This document shows, in pieces, positions 42,805 to 52,427 of a DNA stretch of 64,000 nucleotides. The notes below the pieces were generated by a model that was not told the DNA's origin, did no database searches, and saw nothing but the letters and a program-made list of their open reading frames with translations. Position 1 is the stretch's first letter. Each line of letters begins with the position of its first letter. The position numbers were made by a program, and so were the translations under genes. This DNA is from an alpha proteobacterium U9-1i (lineage in GTDB: Bacteria; Pseudomonadota; Alphaproteobacteria; Caulobacterales; Aquidulcibacteraceae): the NCBI GenBank assembly GCA_000974665.1, contig BBSY01000003.1, positions 1,348,948 through 1,412,947 on the forward strand, written 5' to 3'.

Positions 42805-43577
42805 TAGCTCCCCCGCTCCCCCTCAATGGGGGAGCTGTCAGCGCGTAGCGCTGACTGAGGGGGCGTGGCCCGCGACCCTTCGGGCTTAGCCTCTTGAGGC
42901 TCCCCCGCAACGCTGGCGCGCGCACCCCCTCCGCCGCTCCGCGGCGCCTCCCCCATCGAGGGGGAGGCTATCTGCGCGTTCCTCTCCCGGATTTGCGCGT
43001 CATGTAGATTGCGCCAACGAAGCATCCGCGCGTAAGCGCTCGTCTCGCTCGCCGCATTGTGGATCGTTTCCCAGACGCCTTGGCGTTCACTGATCGCTTC
43101 GGTGTTCCAGAAGCGCAGCACCCGATACCCCTCGCGCTCCAACCAGGCGGTGCGCAGCGCGTCATGTTCCGATTGCGCAAGCGTTGCGTGTTGGGCGCCA
43201 TCGACTTCGATTACAAGGCGCGCGGGATGCGAGACAAAATCCAGGATCGCGCTGCCGAAAGCAGCTTGGCGGCGCCAGCTGAGCGCCACGAGCTCGCCTT
43301 CATGCAGCAAACGCCACATGGCCTTCTCGTGCGGCGTCATCTCCGAGCGCATCGCTTTGGCGCGCGCACGGAGCCACTCGCGTGGGCTCATGCGAGCGCC
43401 CCGCTCCTCCTCGATGGAGGAGCTGTCAGCGCGCAGCGATGACTGAGGAGGTGAGGCCCGCGATTGTTGGGGGTGAGCCTCGTGAGGCTGCACTTCGCCG
43501 CCGGCGCGCGCACCTCCTCCGCCGCTCCGCGGTGCCTCCTCCATCGAGGAGGAGGCTGGAGCTTTATATTGAATCAT
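42804..43577 (-). CDS. DUF559 nuclease-fold protein between glyQ and glyS
   Basis: 257 residues if started at ATG 43577, which overlaps the glyQ stop by 4 bp. The DUF559 core lies at about residues 66-190: [18 protein letters not shown], then [16 protein letters not shown] (predicted Asp113, Glu124, Asp126, His130) and [11 protein letters not shown]. Residues 9-60 and 205-257 are homologous repeat-encoded segments ([15 protein letters not shown] and [15 protein letters not shown]), translated from the flanking elements D2 and D1. ATG 43391 would remove the N-tail. The stop and glyS start overlap (TAATG). Function unknown; see findings. Confidence 0.8.
   Translation of the reverse strand: MIQYKAPASSSMEEAPRSGGGGARAGGEVQPHEAHPQQSRASPPQSSLRADSSSIEEERGARMSPREWLRARAKAMRSEMTPHEKAMWRLLHEGELVALSWRRQAAFGSAILDFVSHPARLVIEVDGAQHATLAQSEHDALRTAWLEREGYRVLRFWNTEAISERQGVWETIHNAASETSAYARMLRWRNLHDAQIRERNAQIASPSMGEAPRSGGGGARASVAGEPQEAKPEGSRATPPQSALRADSSPIEGERGS
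42816..42967. repeat. Type-2 REPIN-like element D1
   Basis: Left outer palindrome CTCCCCCTCAATGGGGGAG (42816-42834), inner hairpin GTCAGCGC...GCGCTGAC, then GAGGGGGCG; about 60 bp of spacer; then CACCCCCTC, hairpin CGCCGCTCCGCGGCG and outer palindrome 42947-42967. Confidence 0.88.
43404..43555. repeat. Type-2 REPIN-like element D2
   Basis: Same build as D1 with a different outer palindrome (CTCCTCCTCGATGGAGGAG, 43404-43422, and its partner 43535-43555). The outer arms differ from D1 but match within the element. The spacer resembles those of D1 and E (GGCCCGCGA, TGAGCC, GAGGC). Confidence 0.88.
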
Positions 43578-44458
43578 TGCGCAAGCTCCGAATCTTCCCA
43601 CGCTTTCGCACACCCCTTCGCCAAATCACGCACCCGGGCGATGAAGCTCTGACGTTCTGTCGGGCTGACGACGCCGCGGGCGTCGAGCAAATTGAACAAG
43701 TGCGAGGCCTTCAGCGTGTAATCGAACGCCGGCAGCACCGCGCCCGCTTCGAGCAAGCGCTTCGCCGTCGCTTCCGCATCGCCAAACCAACGCAGGTTCA
43801 TCTCGGGATCGCTGAGTTCGAAATTGAAGCGCGATTGCTGCTTCTCGTTTTCGAGGAACACGTCGCCGTACTTCAGCGGCGTGGCGCTGTCGGGATCGTT
43901 GAACGGCAGATCGTACACGCGATCGACGCCGAACACGTACATCGCCAAGCGCTCAAGCCCATACGTGAGCTCACCGCTCACCGGGCGCACGTCCAAGCCG
44001 CCGACTTGTTGGAAGTAGGTGTATTGCGACACCTCCATGCCGTCGCACCACACCTCCCAGCCGAGCCCCCAGGCGCCGACAGTAGGGTTTTCCCAATCGT
44101 CCTCGACGAAGCGGATATCGTGCAGCAGCGGATCGATGCCGATGCGCACGAGCGATTGCAGATAGAGATCCTGAAGGTTCGGCGGGTTTGGCTTCAGGAT
44201 CACCTGATACTGGTAATAATGCTGCAGCCGGTTCGGGTTCTCGCCGTAGCGCCCGTCCTTCGGCCGCCGTGACGGCTGCACGTACGCCGCGCGCCACGGC
44301 TTCGGCCCCAGCGCCCGCAACGTGGTGGCCGGATGCAGCGTGCCGGCGCCAACTTGCTCGTCATAGGGCTGCAGGATCGCGCAGCCCTGCTCGGCCCAGT
44401 AATTCTGGAGCGTCAGGATCACATCCTGGAAGCAGCGGGGCGTCTTGTTCGCGGACAT
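43574..44458 (-). CDS. glyQ: Glycyl-tRNA synthetase alpha subunit
   Basis: 294 residues, the catalytic alpha chain. [23 protein letters not shown] near residue 12, [25 protein letters not shown], and [22 protein letters not shown] are diagnostic class II landmarks. Its stop overlaps the DUF559 start (ATGA). Divergent from rnhB, 104 bp away, so the promoter lies in that gap. Confidence 0.95.
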   Translation of the reverse strand: MSANKTPRCFQDVILTLQNYWAEQGCAILQPYDEQVGAGTLHPATTLRALGPKPWRAAYVQPSRRPKDGRYGENPNRLQHYYQYQVILKPNPPNLQDLYLQSLVRIGIDPLLHDIRFVEDDWENPTVGAWGLGWEVWCDGMEVSQYTYFQQVGGLDVRPVSGELTYGLERLAMYVFGVDRVYDLPFNDPDSATPLKYGDVFLENEKQQSRFNFELSDPEMNLRWFGDAEATAKRLLEAGAVLPAFDYTLKASHLFNLLDARGVVSPTERQSFIARVRDLAKGCAKAWEDSELAQ

Positions 44459-44562
44459 TGTGCGAACGCGTAAAGCCCGCCGGGCCCAGTATCAAGGACC
44501 GATCTGAGGCCGCTGCGGCGCTGGTTTGCGCAAGGCTCGGAATCTCCAGAAACTGCCTCCCC

Positions 44563-45162
44563 ATGACGCCGTTTGGAGGCATTTGCGGGATCGACGAAGC
44601 GGGGCGCGGACCCTGGGCGGGGCCAGTCGTGGCCGCGGCGGTCATCCTGCCGAAAAAGGGCCGCCCGAAAGGTCTCGCGGACTCCAAAGCGCTCAGCGCG
44701 GAAGCGCGCGAAGAACTCGCAAAGGCGATCCGGGACTGCGCGATGGTGGGCGTTGGCTGGGCCAATCCCACGGAGATCGACGAGATCAACATCCTGCAGG
44801 CGACATATCTCGCCATGCGGCGCGCCGTTGAGGCGCTGCCGGAGACCCCGGTCGCCATTCTGATCGACGGCAATTCCGCCCCCGCCGACCTGCCCTGCCC
44901 AGTCGAAACCATCATCGACGGCGACGCCCATGTCGCCTCGATCTCCGCCGCCTCGATCATCGCCAAGGTGCATCGCGACGCCTTGATGGTGGAGGCCTGC
45001 GGCCTCTATCCCGGCTACGGCTTCGCCAAGCACAAAGGTTACGGAGCACCGGAACATCAAAAGGCGCTGGCCGCCCTCGGCCCCTGCGCCATCCACCGCC
45101 GCAGCTTCAAACCGATCCGCGAGGCGCTCGAAGCTCAGGCGGCGATGAGGGCCGCATCTTGA
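44563..45162 (+). CDS. rnhB: Ribonuclease HII
   Basis: 199-residue enzyme cutting the RNA strand of RNA-DNA hybrids and single ribonucleotides. The metal site is visible: GIDEAGRGPWAGPVVAA (Asp/Glu) near residue 8, an Asp in ILIDGNSAP, and IDGDAHVASISAASIIAKV. PGYGFAKHKGYG follows, as in the family. ATG 44563 starts directly before the conserved N-terminus. rnhB next to ccrM is seen in Caulobacter. Confidence 0.94.
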   Translation: MTPFGGICGIDEAGRGPWAGPVVAAAVILPKKGRPKGLADSKALSAEAREELAKAIRDCAMVGVGWANPTEIDEINILQATYLAMRRAVEALPETPVAILIDGNSAPADLPCPVETIIDGDAHVASISAASIIAKVHRDALMVEACGLYPGYGFAKHKGYGAPEHQKALAALGPCAIHRRSFKPIREALEAQAAMRAAS

Positions 45163-46454
<1,292 letters not shown>

Positions 46455-46533
46455 CGCGGCGTGTCGCCGCGTGGTGTTCTGACCTATCGCCTGACGTCGC
46501 GGGAATTCGCGCATTGTCTAGGCTAGGTCGAAC

Positions 46534-46911
46534 ATGACTTTGCAAAATTACGCACTCATTGCCGCCGGATTGATCGGCAGCGTCACCGCCATCGTTCACG
46601 GCGTGCTGACGCAGCGTTTTATGGTAGCACCGCTCGACAAAATCGCGGCGGAAAATCACGTCTCCGGACAAATCCGTCGCCTCAATGCAGCGCTTCTGCA
46701 CTACAGCACCGCAAGCTGGCTTGCGTGTGGACTGGCGCTTATCGGGGCGGCGCTTTGGCTCGATGATAGCGCTCGGTTCGCCACAGCCCTCTTCGCCGGC
46801 GGGCATTTCCTCTACGGCGTGATCGGCAACGCCTGGGCGACGAGGTGGCGCCACCCTGGTTGGATGCTGTTGGCGCTCGCCGTCGCGTTGATCGGTTACG
46901 GATTGAGCTAG
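46534..46911 (+). CDS. Small four-helix membrane protein, hypothetical
   Basis: A 125-residue protein with hydrophobic segments near residues 4-24, 60-80, 82-98 and 105-123 and almost no soluble part. Not a family I can name. It lies directly before the NTF2-like gene with an 11-bp gap. Confidence 0.6.
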   Translation: MTLQNYALIAAGLIGSVTAIVHGVLTQRFMVAPLDKIAAENHVSGQIRRLNAALLHYSTASWLACGLALIGAALWLDDSARFATALFAGGHFLYGVIGNAWATRWRHPGWMLLALAVALIGYGLS

Positions 46912-46922
46912 GGAGGCGGTGA

Positions 46923-47306
46923 GTGAACGCGCTCGAAAAATGGTACGGCTACATGAAGTCCCATGACCAGAAGGCGTTGTGGGATCTGCTGCATCCGGAC
47001 GCCGTGTTCGAGAGCCCCGTCGTGCACACGCCCCAGCGCGGGCGTGAGATCACGTTCAAGTACCTGGCGGGCGCTGAAAAGGTGCTGGGCGGCCCTGGCT
47101 TCAAATATGTCGGCGAATGGCGCAGCGACAACAGCGCCGTGTTGGAGTTTGAGAGCGAGGTCGATGGCATCCTCATCAACGGCGTCGACATGATCACGTT
47201 CAGCGCTGACGGCGAACAGATCGTCCATTTCAAAGTCATGGTGCGCCCGCTCAAGGCTATCAACTTGCTGCACCGCCTGATGGGCGAGCAATTGATGAAG
47301 CCCTGA
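46923..47306 (+). CDS. NTF2/SnoaL-like protein
   Basis: A 127-residue cone-fold protein from a GTG start with a GGGAGG about 9 bases before it. ALEKWYGYMKSHDQKALWDLLHPDAVFESPV, the strand FKYVGEWRSDNSAVLEFESEVDGI and VDMITFSADGEQIVHFKVMVRPL match the nuclear-transport-factor-2-like superfamily as a stand-alone unit. Role unknown. Confidence 0.8.
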   Translation: MNALEKWYGYMKSHDQKALWDLLHPDAVFESPVVHTPQRGREITFKYLAGAEKVLGGPGFKYVGEWRSDNSAVLEFESEVDGILINGVDMITFSADGEQIVHFKVMVRPLKAINLLHRLMGEQLMKP

Positions 47307-47315
47307 GCTTCGCGC

Positions 47316-47699
47316 TCACACGGCTTGCGGTTCCTTGTTGAACCAGAGCCCCACAAGCCGCCCCAGGAAGATGAGCGCGCCGATGAGCCACAGCACCGAC
47401 GCTGCCAGCACCGGCTGCTCGGCCCCGCCCGTGAGCACCATGTAAAGCCCAATCGGAAACAGCACGCCGCCAAGGCCGGAAAACCCGAGTTGGGCCATCG
47501 CGAGCCAACCGCGCTGCAATTGCGGGTAGGCGCGATAGGTGAGGCCGTAGAGCGCAAGCGATGCCCAACCGATGAGGTTGATGTGCGCGTGCACAGGCGA
47601 CAACGAGAAATCCTGCGACATGCCCATGTGCATGCCGAGACCGACGCCGACGACCATGAAAGCGGCGGCAAGCGTCAGAAAAACAAGATCGATACGCAT
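47316..47699 (-). CDS. Small heme-copper-oxidase-like membrane protein
   Basis: A 127-residue, four-helix membrane protein. The block SPVHAHINLIGWASLALYGLTYRAYPQLQ resembles a fragment of cbb3-oxidase or NorB subunit I and has two His residues in the membrane, but the protein is far too short to be a catalytic subunit. Such mini-proteins occur widely in alphaproteobacteria with unknown role. Convergent with the NTF2-like gene. Confidence 0.72.
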   Translation of the reverse strand: MRIDLVFLTLAAAFMVVGVGLGMHMGMSQDFSLSPVHAHINLIGWASLALYGLTYRAYPQLQRGWLAMAQLGFSGLGGVLFPIGLYMVLTGGAEQPVLAASVLWLIGALIFLGRLVGLWFNKEPQAV

Positions 47700-47896
47700 G
47701 TTCGTCTATCCTCGTTGCAACGGCGCGCCGAGTACGCCTCCGACTCAATCATCTGATGTGACGTCAGGCACGGCCCCGGCGCCAGTCTACCCAGGCGGGT
47801 GGGGCGCCGTTTTCGGGCGCTTTTCCTCTACGCACGCCTCGCTTTGGGGCGTCTTTTGTTGACGCGCGGCCCCCTCGCCGCGATGTTCCGCCCGCA

Positions 47897-48589
47897 ATGG
47901 GACTAGCAAACGACCTTCTGAAGGGCGTCGAAGCGGCCTTGGCGAAAGCCGAGCTGATGGCGGCGTTGTCCGACGACGCGCGCGCGCGCCTCGCGCAAAA
48001 CGGCTCTGCGGTTTCGGTTGAGCCCGGCGCACTCTTGTTCTCCAAAGGCGACAAGGGCGACGCGCTCTACGTTCTGCTCGAAGGCGAAGTCGAAGTCCGC
48101 ACCTCAAACGAAGCAGGCCGCGACGTGCGCATCGCCGCGCTGAAGCCGTACGCTTTGATCGGCGAAATGGCTGTGCTTGACGGCGGCGCACGTTCCGCCG
48201 ACATCGCCGCCATCCGCCGCTCGAAATTACTGCGTATCTCGCGTGACCAGGCGATCTCAGCATTTGAGGCCGAGCCTCGCGCGCTGTTGAACATCGTCGC
48301 GGAAATGAGCCGCCGGCTGCGCGCCGCCGATTCCGCGCTTGAGGACGCCCACCTCCTCGATCTCGGCGGCCGGCTGGCGCAGCGTCTGCTCGATGAAGCC
48401 GGCGACGGCGCCGCGGTGACGATCACCCAAACCGAACTGGCGCGCCGCATCGGCGCCAGCCGCGAAAAAGTGAACCGCAAGCTGCACGAATGGTGCGACG
48501 AGGGCTGGCTGAGCATCAGCCGCGCCGGCATCAAGCTCTTGGACAAGAAATCCCTGGTCGCTCTGATCCAGGAAGACCGCGCCGACTAA
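47897..48589 (+). CDS. Crp/Fnr-family transcriptional regulator
   Basis: A 230-residue regulator. The cyclic-nucleotide-binding domain is at about residues 18-130, with a phosphate-binding cassette reading IGEMAVLDGGARSADI. The Crp helix-turn-helix is at about 165-205 (TQTELARRIGASREKVNRKLHEW). No Cys cluster for an iron-sulphur centre is present, so it is Crp-like rather than Fnr-like. A class III cyclase is encoded at 31.3 kb, and a Crp-like site lies at 50.9 kb, so a cAMP circuit is possible (inference). Confidence 0.88.
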   Translation: MGLANDLLKGVEAALAKAELMAALSDDARARLAQNGSAVSVEPGALLFSKGDKGDALYVLLEGEVEVRTSNEAGRDVRIAALKPYALIGEMAVLDGGARSADIAAIRRSKLLRISRDQAISAFEAEPRALLNIVAEMSRRLRAADSALEDAHLLDLGGRLAQRLLDEAGDGAAVTITQTELARRIGASREKVNRKLHEWCDEGWLSISRAGIKLLDKKSLVALIQEDRAD

Positions 48590-48663
48590 GTCGCCGTTCG
48601 TCGCGAAACCTCTTGCCCCGCGCGCTGCGAGCGCCTTCTGTGCGGAAAACACGGGGATGAAAC

Positions 48664-50535
48664 ATGATTGTTCGGCGCACACTGCTCGCCGCCGCTTTGG
48701 TCACGCCAACGGTAACCGCCTGCGCCACGGCGCCGGCGCCCGGCACAATGGCGCCTCTGCCGCTTGATCCGTTCACCCACGCCCGCCCCAACGAAGCGCG
48801 AGTAACGCACGTCTCGCTCGATCTGGTGGCGGACTTTTCGCGCAAAGTGCTGAGGGGCTCGGCGACGCTATCGATCGTCGCCCAACCCGGCGTCAACGAA
48901 ATTGTGCTGGACGTTGACCGCCTCAACATTCGCAGCGTCCGCTCCGGGCGCACGGCGGCCACCTACGTGATCGGCCAACATCGCCCTGACATCGGCGCGC
49001 CACTCACGATCACCTTGGTCCCCGGCGCGCGCAGCATCACCATCGAATACGAAACTCATCCCGAGGCAGGCGCGCTGCAATGGCTTGAGCCCTCGATGAC
49101 GGCGAGCAACAAGCCTTTCCTGTTCAGCCAAGGCCAATCGATTCTCACGCGCACCTGGGTGCCGACGCAGGACAGCCCCGGCATTCGCCAAACCTATGAC
49201 GCCCGCATCGTCGCCCCGCGCGGCCTCAAAGCGGTGATGAGCGCGGAGATGCTGACGCCGGATGGCGAGTTCGCCGATGCAAACAGCGACGCCTTCCGCT
49301 TCCGCATGCCGAACCCGATCCCGCCCTATTTGATCGCCATCGCCATCGGCGATCTCGCGTTCCGCCCAATCGGCGCGCGCACTGGCGTGTACGCGGAGCC
49401 AAGCGTCGTCGCCGCAGCCGCGAACGAATGCGCGGACATGGAGCGCATGCTGTTGGCGGCGGAGGCGCTCTACGGGCCGTATCGCTGGGGCCGTTACGAT
49501 GTGCTGGTGCTGCCGCCGTCGTTTCCGTATGGCGGCATGGAAAACCCGCGCCTCACCTTCCTCACGCCAACCTTCATCGCCGGCGACCGCAGCCTCGTTG
49601 CGCTGGTCGCGCACGAGCTCGCGCATTCATGGTCCGGCAATCTCGTCACCAACGCGGTTTGGGCGGATTCTTGGCTCAACGAGAGCTTCACCAATTATTT
49701 CGAAGGCCGCATCAGCGAAGCCCTGTTTGGCGTCGATCACGTTGCGATGCAAGACGCGCTGGCGTGGGTCGACATCCAAGCCGCCATCGCCGGCAACCCG
49801 GCTGATCTCACGCGGCTGCACTTGGCCGACAGCGTCCACCCGGACAACACGCTCTCAGCAATCGTGTATGACAAGGGCGCGCTCTTCCTGCGCACGTTGG
49901 AGCGCGAAGTTGGACGCCAGCGGCTCGATGCCTGGTTGCGCTCCTACTTCGATCGCTACGCCTTCCAGCCGATGACGACCGCGACGATGCTCGCGGACTT
50001 CCGCGCGCGCGTAGTGCAAAACGATGGCGCGCTGGGCGCGCGCTTGCAACTTGAAGCGTGGTGTTACGAGCCCGGCCTGCCGTCGAACGCGCAAGAACCC
50101 CGCGCCGCCGCCTTTGACGCTGTCGCCGCGCAAGTCACGGCGTTCAACGCGGGCGGTCCAGCGAGCGCCGTGCCATGGGCGGATTGGGGCACCTATCAGC
50201 GCCAACGCTTCCTGCAAACTTTGCCGCGCAGTTTGCCAGCAGCCCGCCTCACCGAGCTTGAAGGCGCGCTGGGCCTCAACGCCACCGGCAACAGCGAAGT
50301 GTTGTTCGATTGGCTGATGCTGGCGGTGGCCAACGGGTACGAGCCCGCGCGGGCCTCGCTCGAAAGCTTCATCACCCGTCAGGGCCGGCGCAAATTCGTC
50401 GCGCCGCTCTATCGCGCCCTGATGGCGCAAGGGGCGTGGGGCCAAGCGATCGCACGGCGCGTCTACGCGACGGCGCGCGCGACGTATCACCCGGTCACCA
50501 CCGGCACCGTGGATGAAATCGTGACGCCCCGCTGA
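48664..50535 (+). CDS. M1-family aminopeptidase (leukotriene A4 hydrolase-like), lipoprotein
   Basis: A 623-residue zinc aminopeptidase. GGMENPRLTFL near residue 293 is the substrate-binding motif; HELAHSWSGNLV plus the distal Glu in NESFTNYFEGRI form the zinc site. The N-terminus has a signal and lipobox VTAC near residue 20, so it acts outside the cytoplasm. The C-terminal helical domain resembles LTA4H. It likely trims N-terminal residues from imported peptides. Confidence 0.9.
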   Translation: MIVRRTLLAAALVTPTVTACATAPAPGTMAPLPLDPFTHARPNEARVTHVSLDLVADFSRKVLRGSATLSIVAQPGVNEIVLDVDRLNIRSVRSGRTAATYVIGQHRPDIGAPLTITLVPGARSITIEYETHPEAGALQWLEPSMTASNKPFLFSQGQSILTRTWVPTQDSPGIRQTYDARIVAPRGLKAVMSAEMLTPDGEFADANSDAFRFRMPNPIPPYLIAIAIGDLAFRPIGARTGVYAEPSVVAAAANECADMERMLLAAEALYGPYRWGRYDVLVLPPSFPYGGMENPRLTFLTPTFIAGDRSLVALVAHELAHSWSGNLVTNAVWADSWLNESFTNYFEGRISEALFGVDHVAMQDALAWVDIQAAIAGNPADLTRLHLADSVHPDNTLSAIVYDKGALFLRTLEREVGRQRLDAWLRSYFDRYAFQPMTTATMLADFRARVVQNDGALGARLQLEAWCYEPGLPSNAQEPRAAAFDAVAAQVTAFNAGGPASAVPWADWGTYQRQRFLQTLPRSLPAARLTELEGALGLNATGNSEVLFDWLMLAVANGYEPARASLESFITRQGRRKFVAPLYRALMAQGAWGQAIARRVYATARATYHPVTTGTVDEIVTPR

Positions 50536-50544
50536 GCACATGCC

Positions 50545-50898
50545 ATGGTTGGCCTTCGTTACGCGGGGGTTGGCCATGTGAGCCCGGACATCATCTGGAA
50601 CGAAGCCGAGAATTTTCCGTACGCCGACGGCAATCCCTATCGGGGCCCACAGGCGATCGCTGAAGGCGTGTTCGCGCGCTGCGTGGGCGAGTGGGAAGAC
50701 TTTGCCGTGAAGCCGGAAGAATTGCTCGACGCAGGCGAAACGGTGGTGGCGCTCGTCCGTTATGCTGGCGTCTACAAGGCCACCGGTAAACCGATGAACC
50801 CGCAAGCCGTCCACGTGTGGCGTATCACCAACGCCAAGGTCACCCAGTTCCAGCAATACGCCGACACGCTGCACGTGGCGCAGGCGATCGCGAATTAA
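50545..50898 (+). pseudogene. 5'-truncated SnoaL-like gene
   Basis: 117 codons. From about residue 16 it reads like a normal SnoaL-like ketosteroid-isomerase-fold protein: IIWNEAENFPYADGNPYRGPQAIAEGVFARCV, VRYAGVYKATGK and FQQYADTLHVAQ. The first helix (about 25 residues, usually ending in an Ala/Leu-rich stretch before the SPD turn) is missing, and no alternative start or shifted frame upstream supplies it, since the M1 gene ends 9 bp before. Likely a decaying remnant, though translation from ATG 50545 is possible. Confidence 0.55.
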
Positions 50899-50903
50899 TC
50901 ACG

Positions 50904-50919
50904 CGTGACGTCCGTCACA
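50904..50919. promoter_or_regulatory. Crp-type operator upstream of the 35-residue peptide gene
   Basis: CGTGA-CGTCCG-TCACA, 9 of 10 match to TGTGA-N6-TCACA, including a perfect inner palindrome GTGAC-N4-GTCAC. It lies 65 bp before the peptide start codon. Confidence 0.5.
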
Positions 50920-50983
50920 TCGACTCCGCCTTGCGTCGCCTAGGTTCAATCCATCGAACACGAACACCGAGCGGGGAACTCCA

Positions 50984-51091
50984 ATGACCAACACACTCAG
51001 CCAAAAATTCTTCTCCCTGGCCGCCGCCGCCGCGCTCTTCCTTCCTTGCGCGTTTGTGACGCTTGCTCAGGCCGCTCAGATCGTCGCGTAA
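50984..51091 (+). CDS. 35-residue secreted small protein
   Basis: A short gene with a Shine-Dalgarno GGGGA 7 bases before ATG. The product starts MTNTLSQKFFSLAAAAALF, a typical signal peptide, and ends in LAQAAQIVA, so the mature peptide is only a few residues if cleaved after AQA. A strong terminator follows and a Crp-like site precedes it. No family named; similar short Ala-rich secreted peptides occur in Caulobacterales. Confidence 0.6.
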   Translation: MTNTLSQKFFSLAAAAALFLPCAFVTLAQAAQIVA

Positions 51092-51116
51092 GAGCCCGCA
51101 ACGAACCGAGCCCAAG

Positions 51117-51149
51117 AAGGACGCGGGGGTCTCCCACCCCGCGTCCTTT
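51117..51149. terminator. Bidirectional intrinsic terminator
   Basis: Perfect arms GGACGCGGGG / CCCCGCGTCC around an 8-base loop, with TTTATT on the plus side and CCTTCTT on the minus side. It ends the small-peptide transcript and, on the other strand, the mutY operon. Confidence 0.85.
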
Positions 51150-51154
51150 ATTCG

Positions 51155-51325
51155 TCAGCCGTGTTTTTCGAGCGCCGTCGCAATGCGCTCAAGCGCTTGG
51201 ACCTTTCGGCGCTCAAGCGCCGTGAAATCGTCGCCGCCCTTTGCTCGCATGAAGAAGAACCATGTTCCGATCAGCAACAGCATGGGCAGCACGCTGATCA
51301 GCAAGTTCGTCAAGTCCGAATCCAT
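51155..51325 (-). CDS. 56-residue membrane protein after mutY
   Basis: One membrane segment (LLISVLPMLLLIGTWFFFM) followed by a charged helix that ends in ALERIATALEKHG. The ATG overlaps the mutY stop by one base (TGATG), so it is co-translated. Its hydrophobic N-terminal part recalls the N-terminus of FtsH, but it is a stand-alone small protein. Confidence 0.6.
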   Translation of the reverse strand: MDSDLTNLLISVLPMLLLIGTWFFFMRAKGGDDFTALERRKVQALERIATALEKHG

Positions 51326-52380
51326 CAATCCCCTCCCGCGGCTCCCGCCGCTTTCTTGAACACGGTCGGCAACGCGCGCGCATCGCCCCAAAACCCGTCC
51401 CCGTTCGGCTCGGCATTGGCCTCGTACACATCCAACCGCAACCCAAAATGCGTGAAGACGTGGCGCACTTGGCCGCTGCGCTTCCAATCGGCTTCCGCCG
51501 GCGCGTGTTCGAGCGCCTGCTTGCGCGTCCACGTCGTCTCGCGCCATGGCGTCGTCGGCAAACCGGCCATGCCGCCGAGCAAGCCCTTGTCGGGCCGGCG
51601 TACAAGCCAGAGCTTATCCTTCCGCCGCAGCACAAAAGCGGCGCCGTGACGTTGCGGACGCTCCGCTTTCGCGGCGCGTCGCGGATACGTTTCCGGCGCG
51701 CCGCCAGCAAAGGCCGCGCACCACGATGAGACCGGGCATACCTCGCACTTGAGCGATTTCGGCGTGCAGATGGTTGCGCCCAAATCCATGAGGGCCTGCG
51801 CCCAGTCACCCGGGCGCTTGGCGGTGACATAACCGGCCGCGATCTCGCGCAGTTCGGCTTTCGCCGCCGGCAACGGCGCCTCGACGGCGTGCAACCGCGC
51901 CATCACCCGTTCGACATTGCCATCCACGACATTGGTCGCTTCATCGAACGCAATCGCCGCGATCGCTGCCGCAGTGTACGGCCCAACCCCTGGCAGCACC
52001 CGCCAGCCGGCCTCGTTCGTCGGCACGCCGTTATCGGCCAAACTCCGAGCCGCGAGGTGGAGATTTCGCGCGCGACTGTAATAACCGAGCCCCGCCCAAG
52101 CCTCCAACACGGTATCCCGAGGCGCATCCGCCAGCGCTTGCGGCGTCGGAAACAGCGCCAGGAACTTGCGAAAATAAGGCCCGACGGCAGCCACCGTCGT
52201 CTGCTGAAGCATGATTTCGCTGAGCCAAACCCTATACGGGTCGCCGCGACCGCCCCGAACCCGCCATGGCAGCTCCCGTCCGGCCCGGTCGTACCAGGCC
52301 AACAAAGCTCTCCTCAGCTTGTCCCGAACCGGGGCCGAAATTTCCCCACTTGATTTGGGGTCTGTGGAGAACCCGGCCAT
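51325..52380 (-). CDS. mutY: A/G-specific adenine glycosylase
   Basis: 351-residue repair enzyme excising adenine opposite 8-oxoguanine. The HhH-GPD core has LSEIMLQQTTVAAV (catalytic Glu) near residue 55 and VLPGVGPYTAAAIAAIAF...VDGNVERV; the iron-sulphur loop is CTPKSLKCEVCPVSSWC near residue 204; the C-terminal NUDIX-like domain recognises oxoG. Divergent from dciA with 47 bp between the starts. Confidence 0.94.
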   Translation of the reverse strand: MAGFSTDPKSSGEISAPVRDKLRRALLAWYDRAGRELPWRVRGGRGDPYRVWLSEIMLQQTTVAAVGPYFRKFLALFPTPQALADAPRDTVLEAWAGLGYYSRARNLHLAARSLADNGVPTNEAGWRVLPGVGPYTAAAIAAIAFDEATNVVDGNVERVMARLHAVEAPLPAAKAELREIAAGYVTAKRPGDWAQALMDLGATICTPKSLKCEVCPVSSWCAAFAGGAPETYPRRAAKAERPQRHGAAFVLRRKDKLWLVRRPDKGLLGGMAGLPTTPWRETTWTRKQALEHAPAEADWKRSGQVRHVFTHFGLRLDVYEANAEPNGDGFWGDARALPTVFKKAAGAAGGD

Positions 52381-52427
52381 CGCCGCCTTTACCCTTCGTT
52401 CAGATCTTTTCGATTCGCTGGGGAGCG

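Larger units (their letters stand above)
42816..43555. mobile_element. Type-2 composite: DUF559 gene between two direct 152-bp elements
   Basis: Element D1 (42816-42967) and D2 (43404-43555) are the same length, the same orientation and 588 bp (196 codons) apart. Between them lie about 436 bp that encode the DUF559 core. The whole block sits between glyQ and glyS without breaking the reading frame of the DUF559 gene or the stop/start overlaps. Mobility is inferred. Confidence 0.55.

Noticed and set aside
38981..42807. Long open frames on the plus strand opposite ppdK and glyS (also opposite mltA, nadB and smc)
   Set aside because: They are antisense to strongly conserved genes, are rich in Arg/Ala/His, have no family motifs and follow from high GC at codon third positions.
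47754..47772. Crp-like site TGTGA-CGTCAG-GCACG before the Crp-family gene
   Set aside because: One half fits, the other matches only weakly; too poor to call as a site, though autoregulation remains possible.
50540..50580. Frameshift repair of the SnoaL-like gene from ATG 50540
   Set aside because: That frame ends after 13 codons and does not encode the missing first helix.
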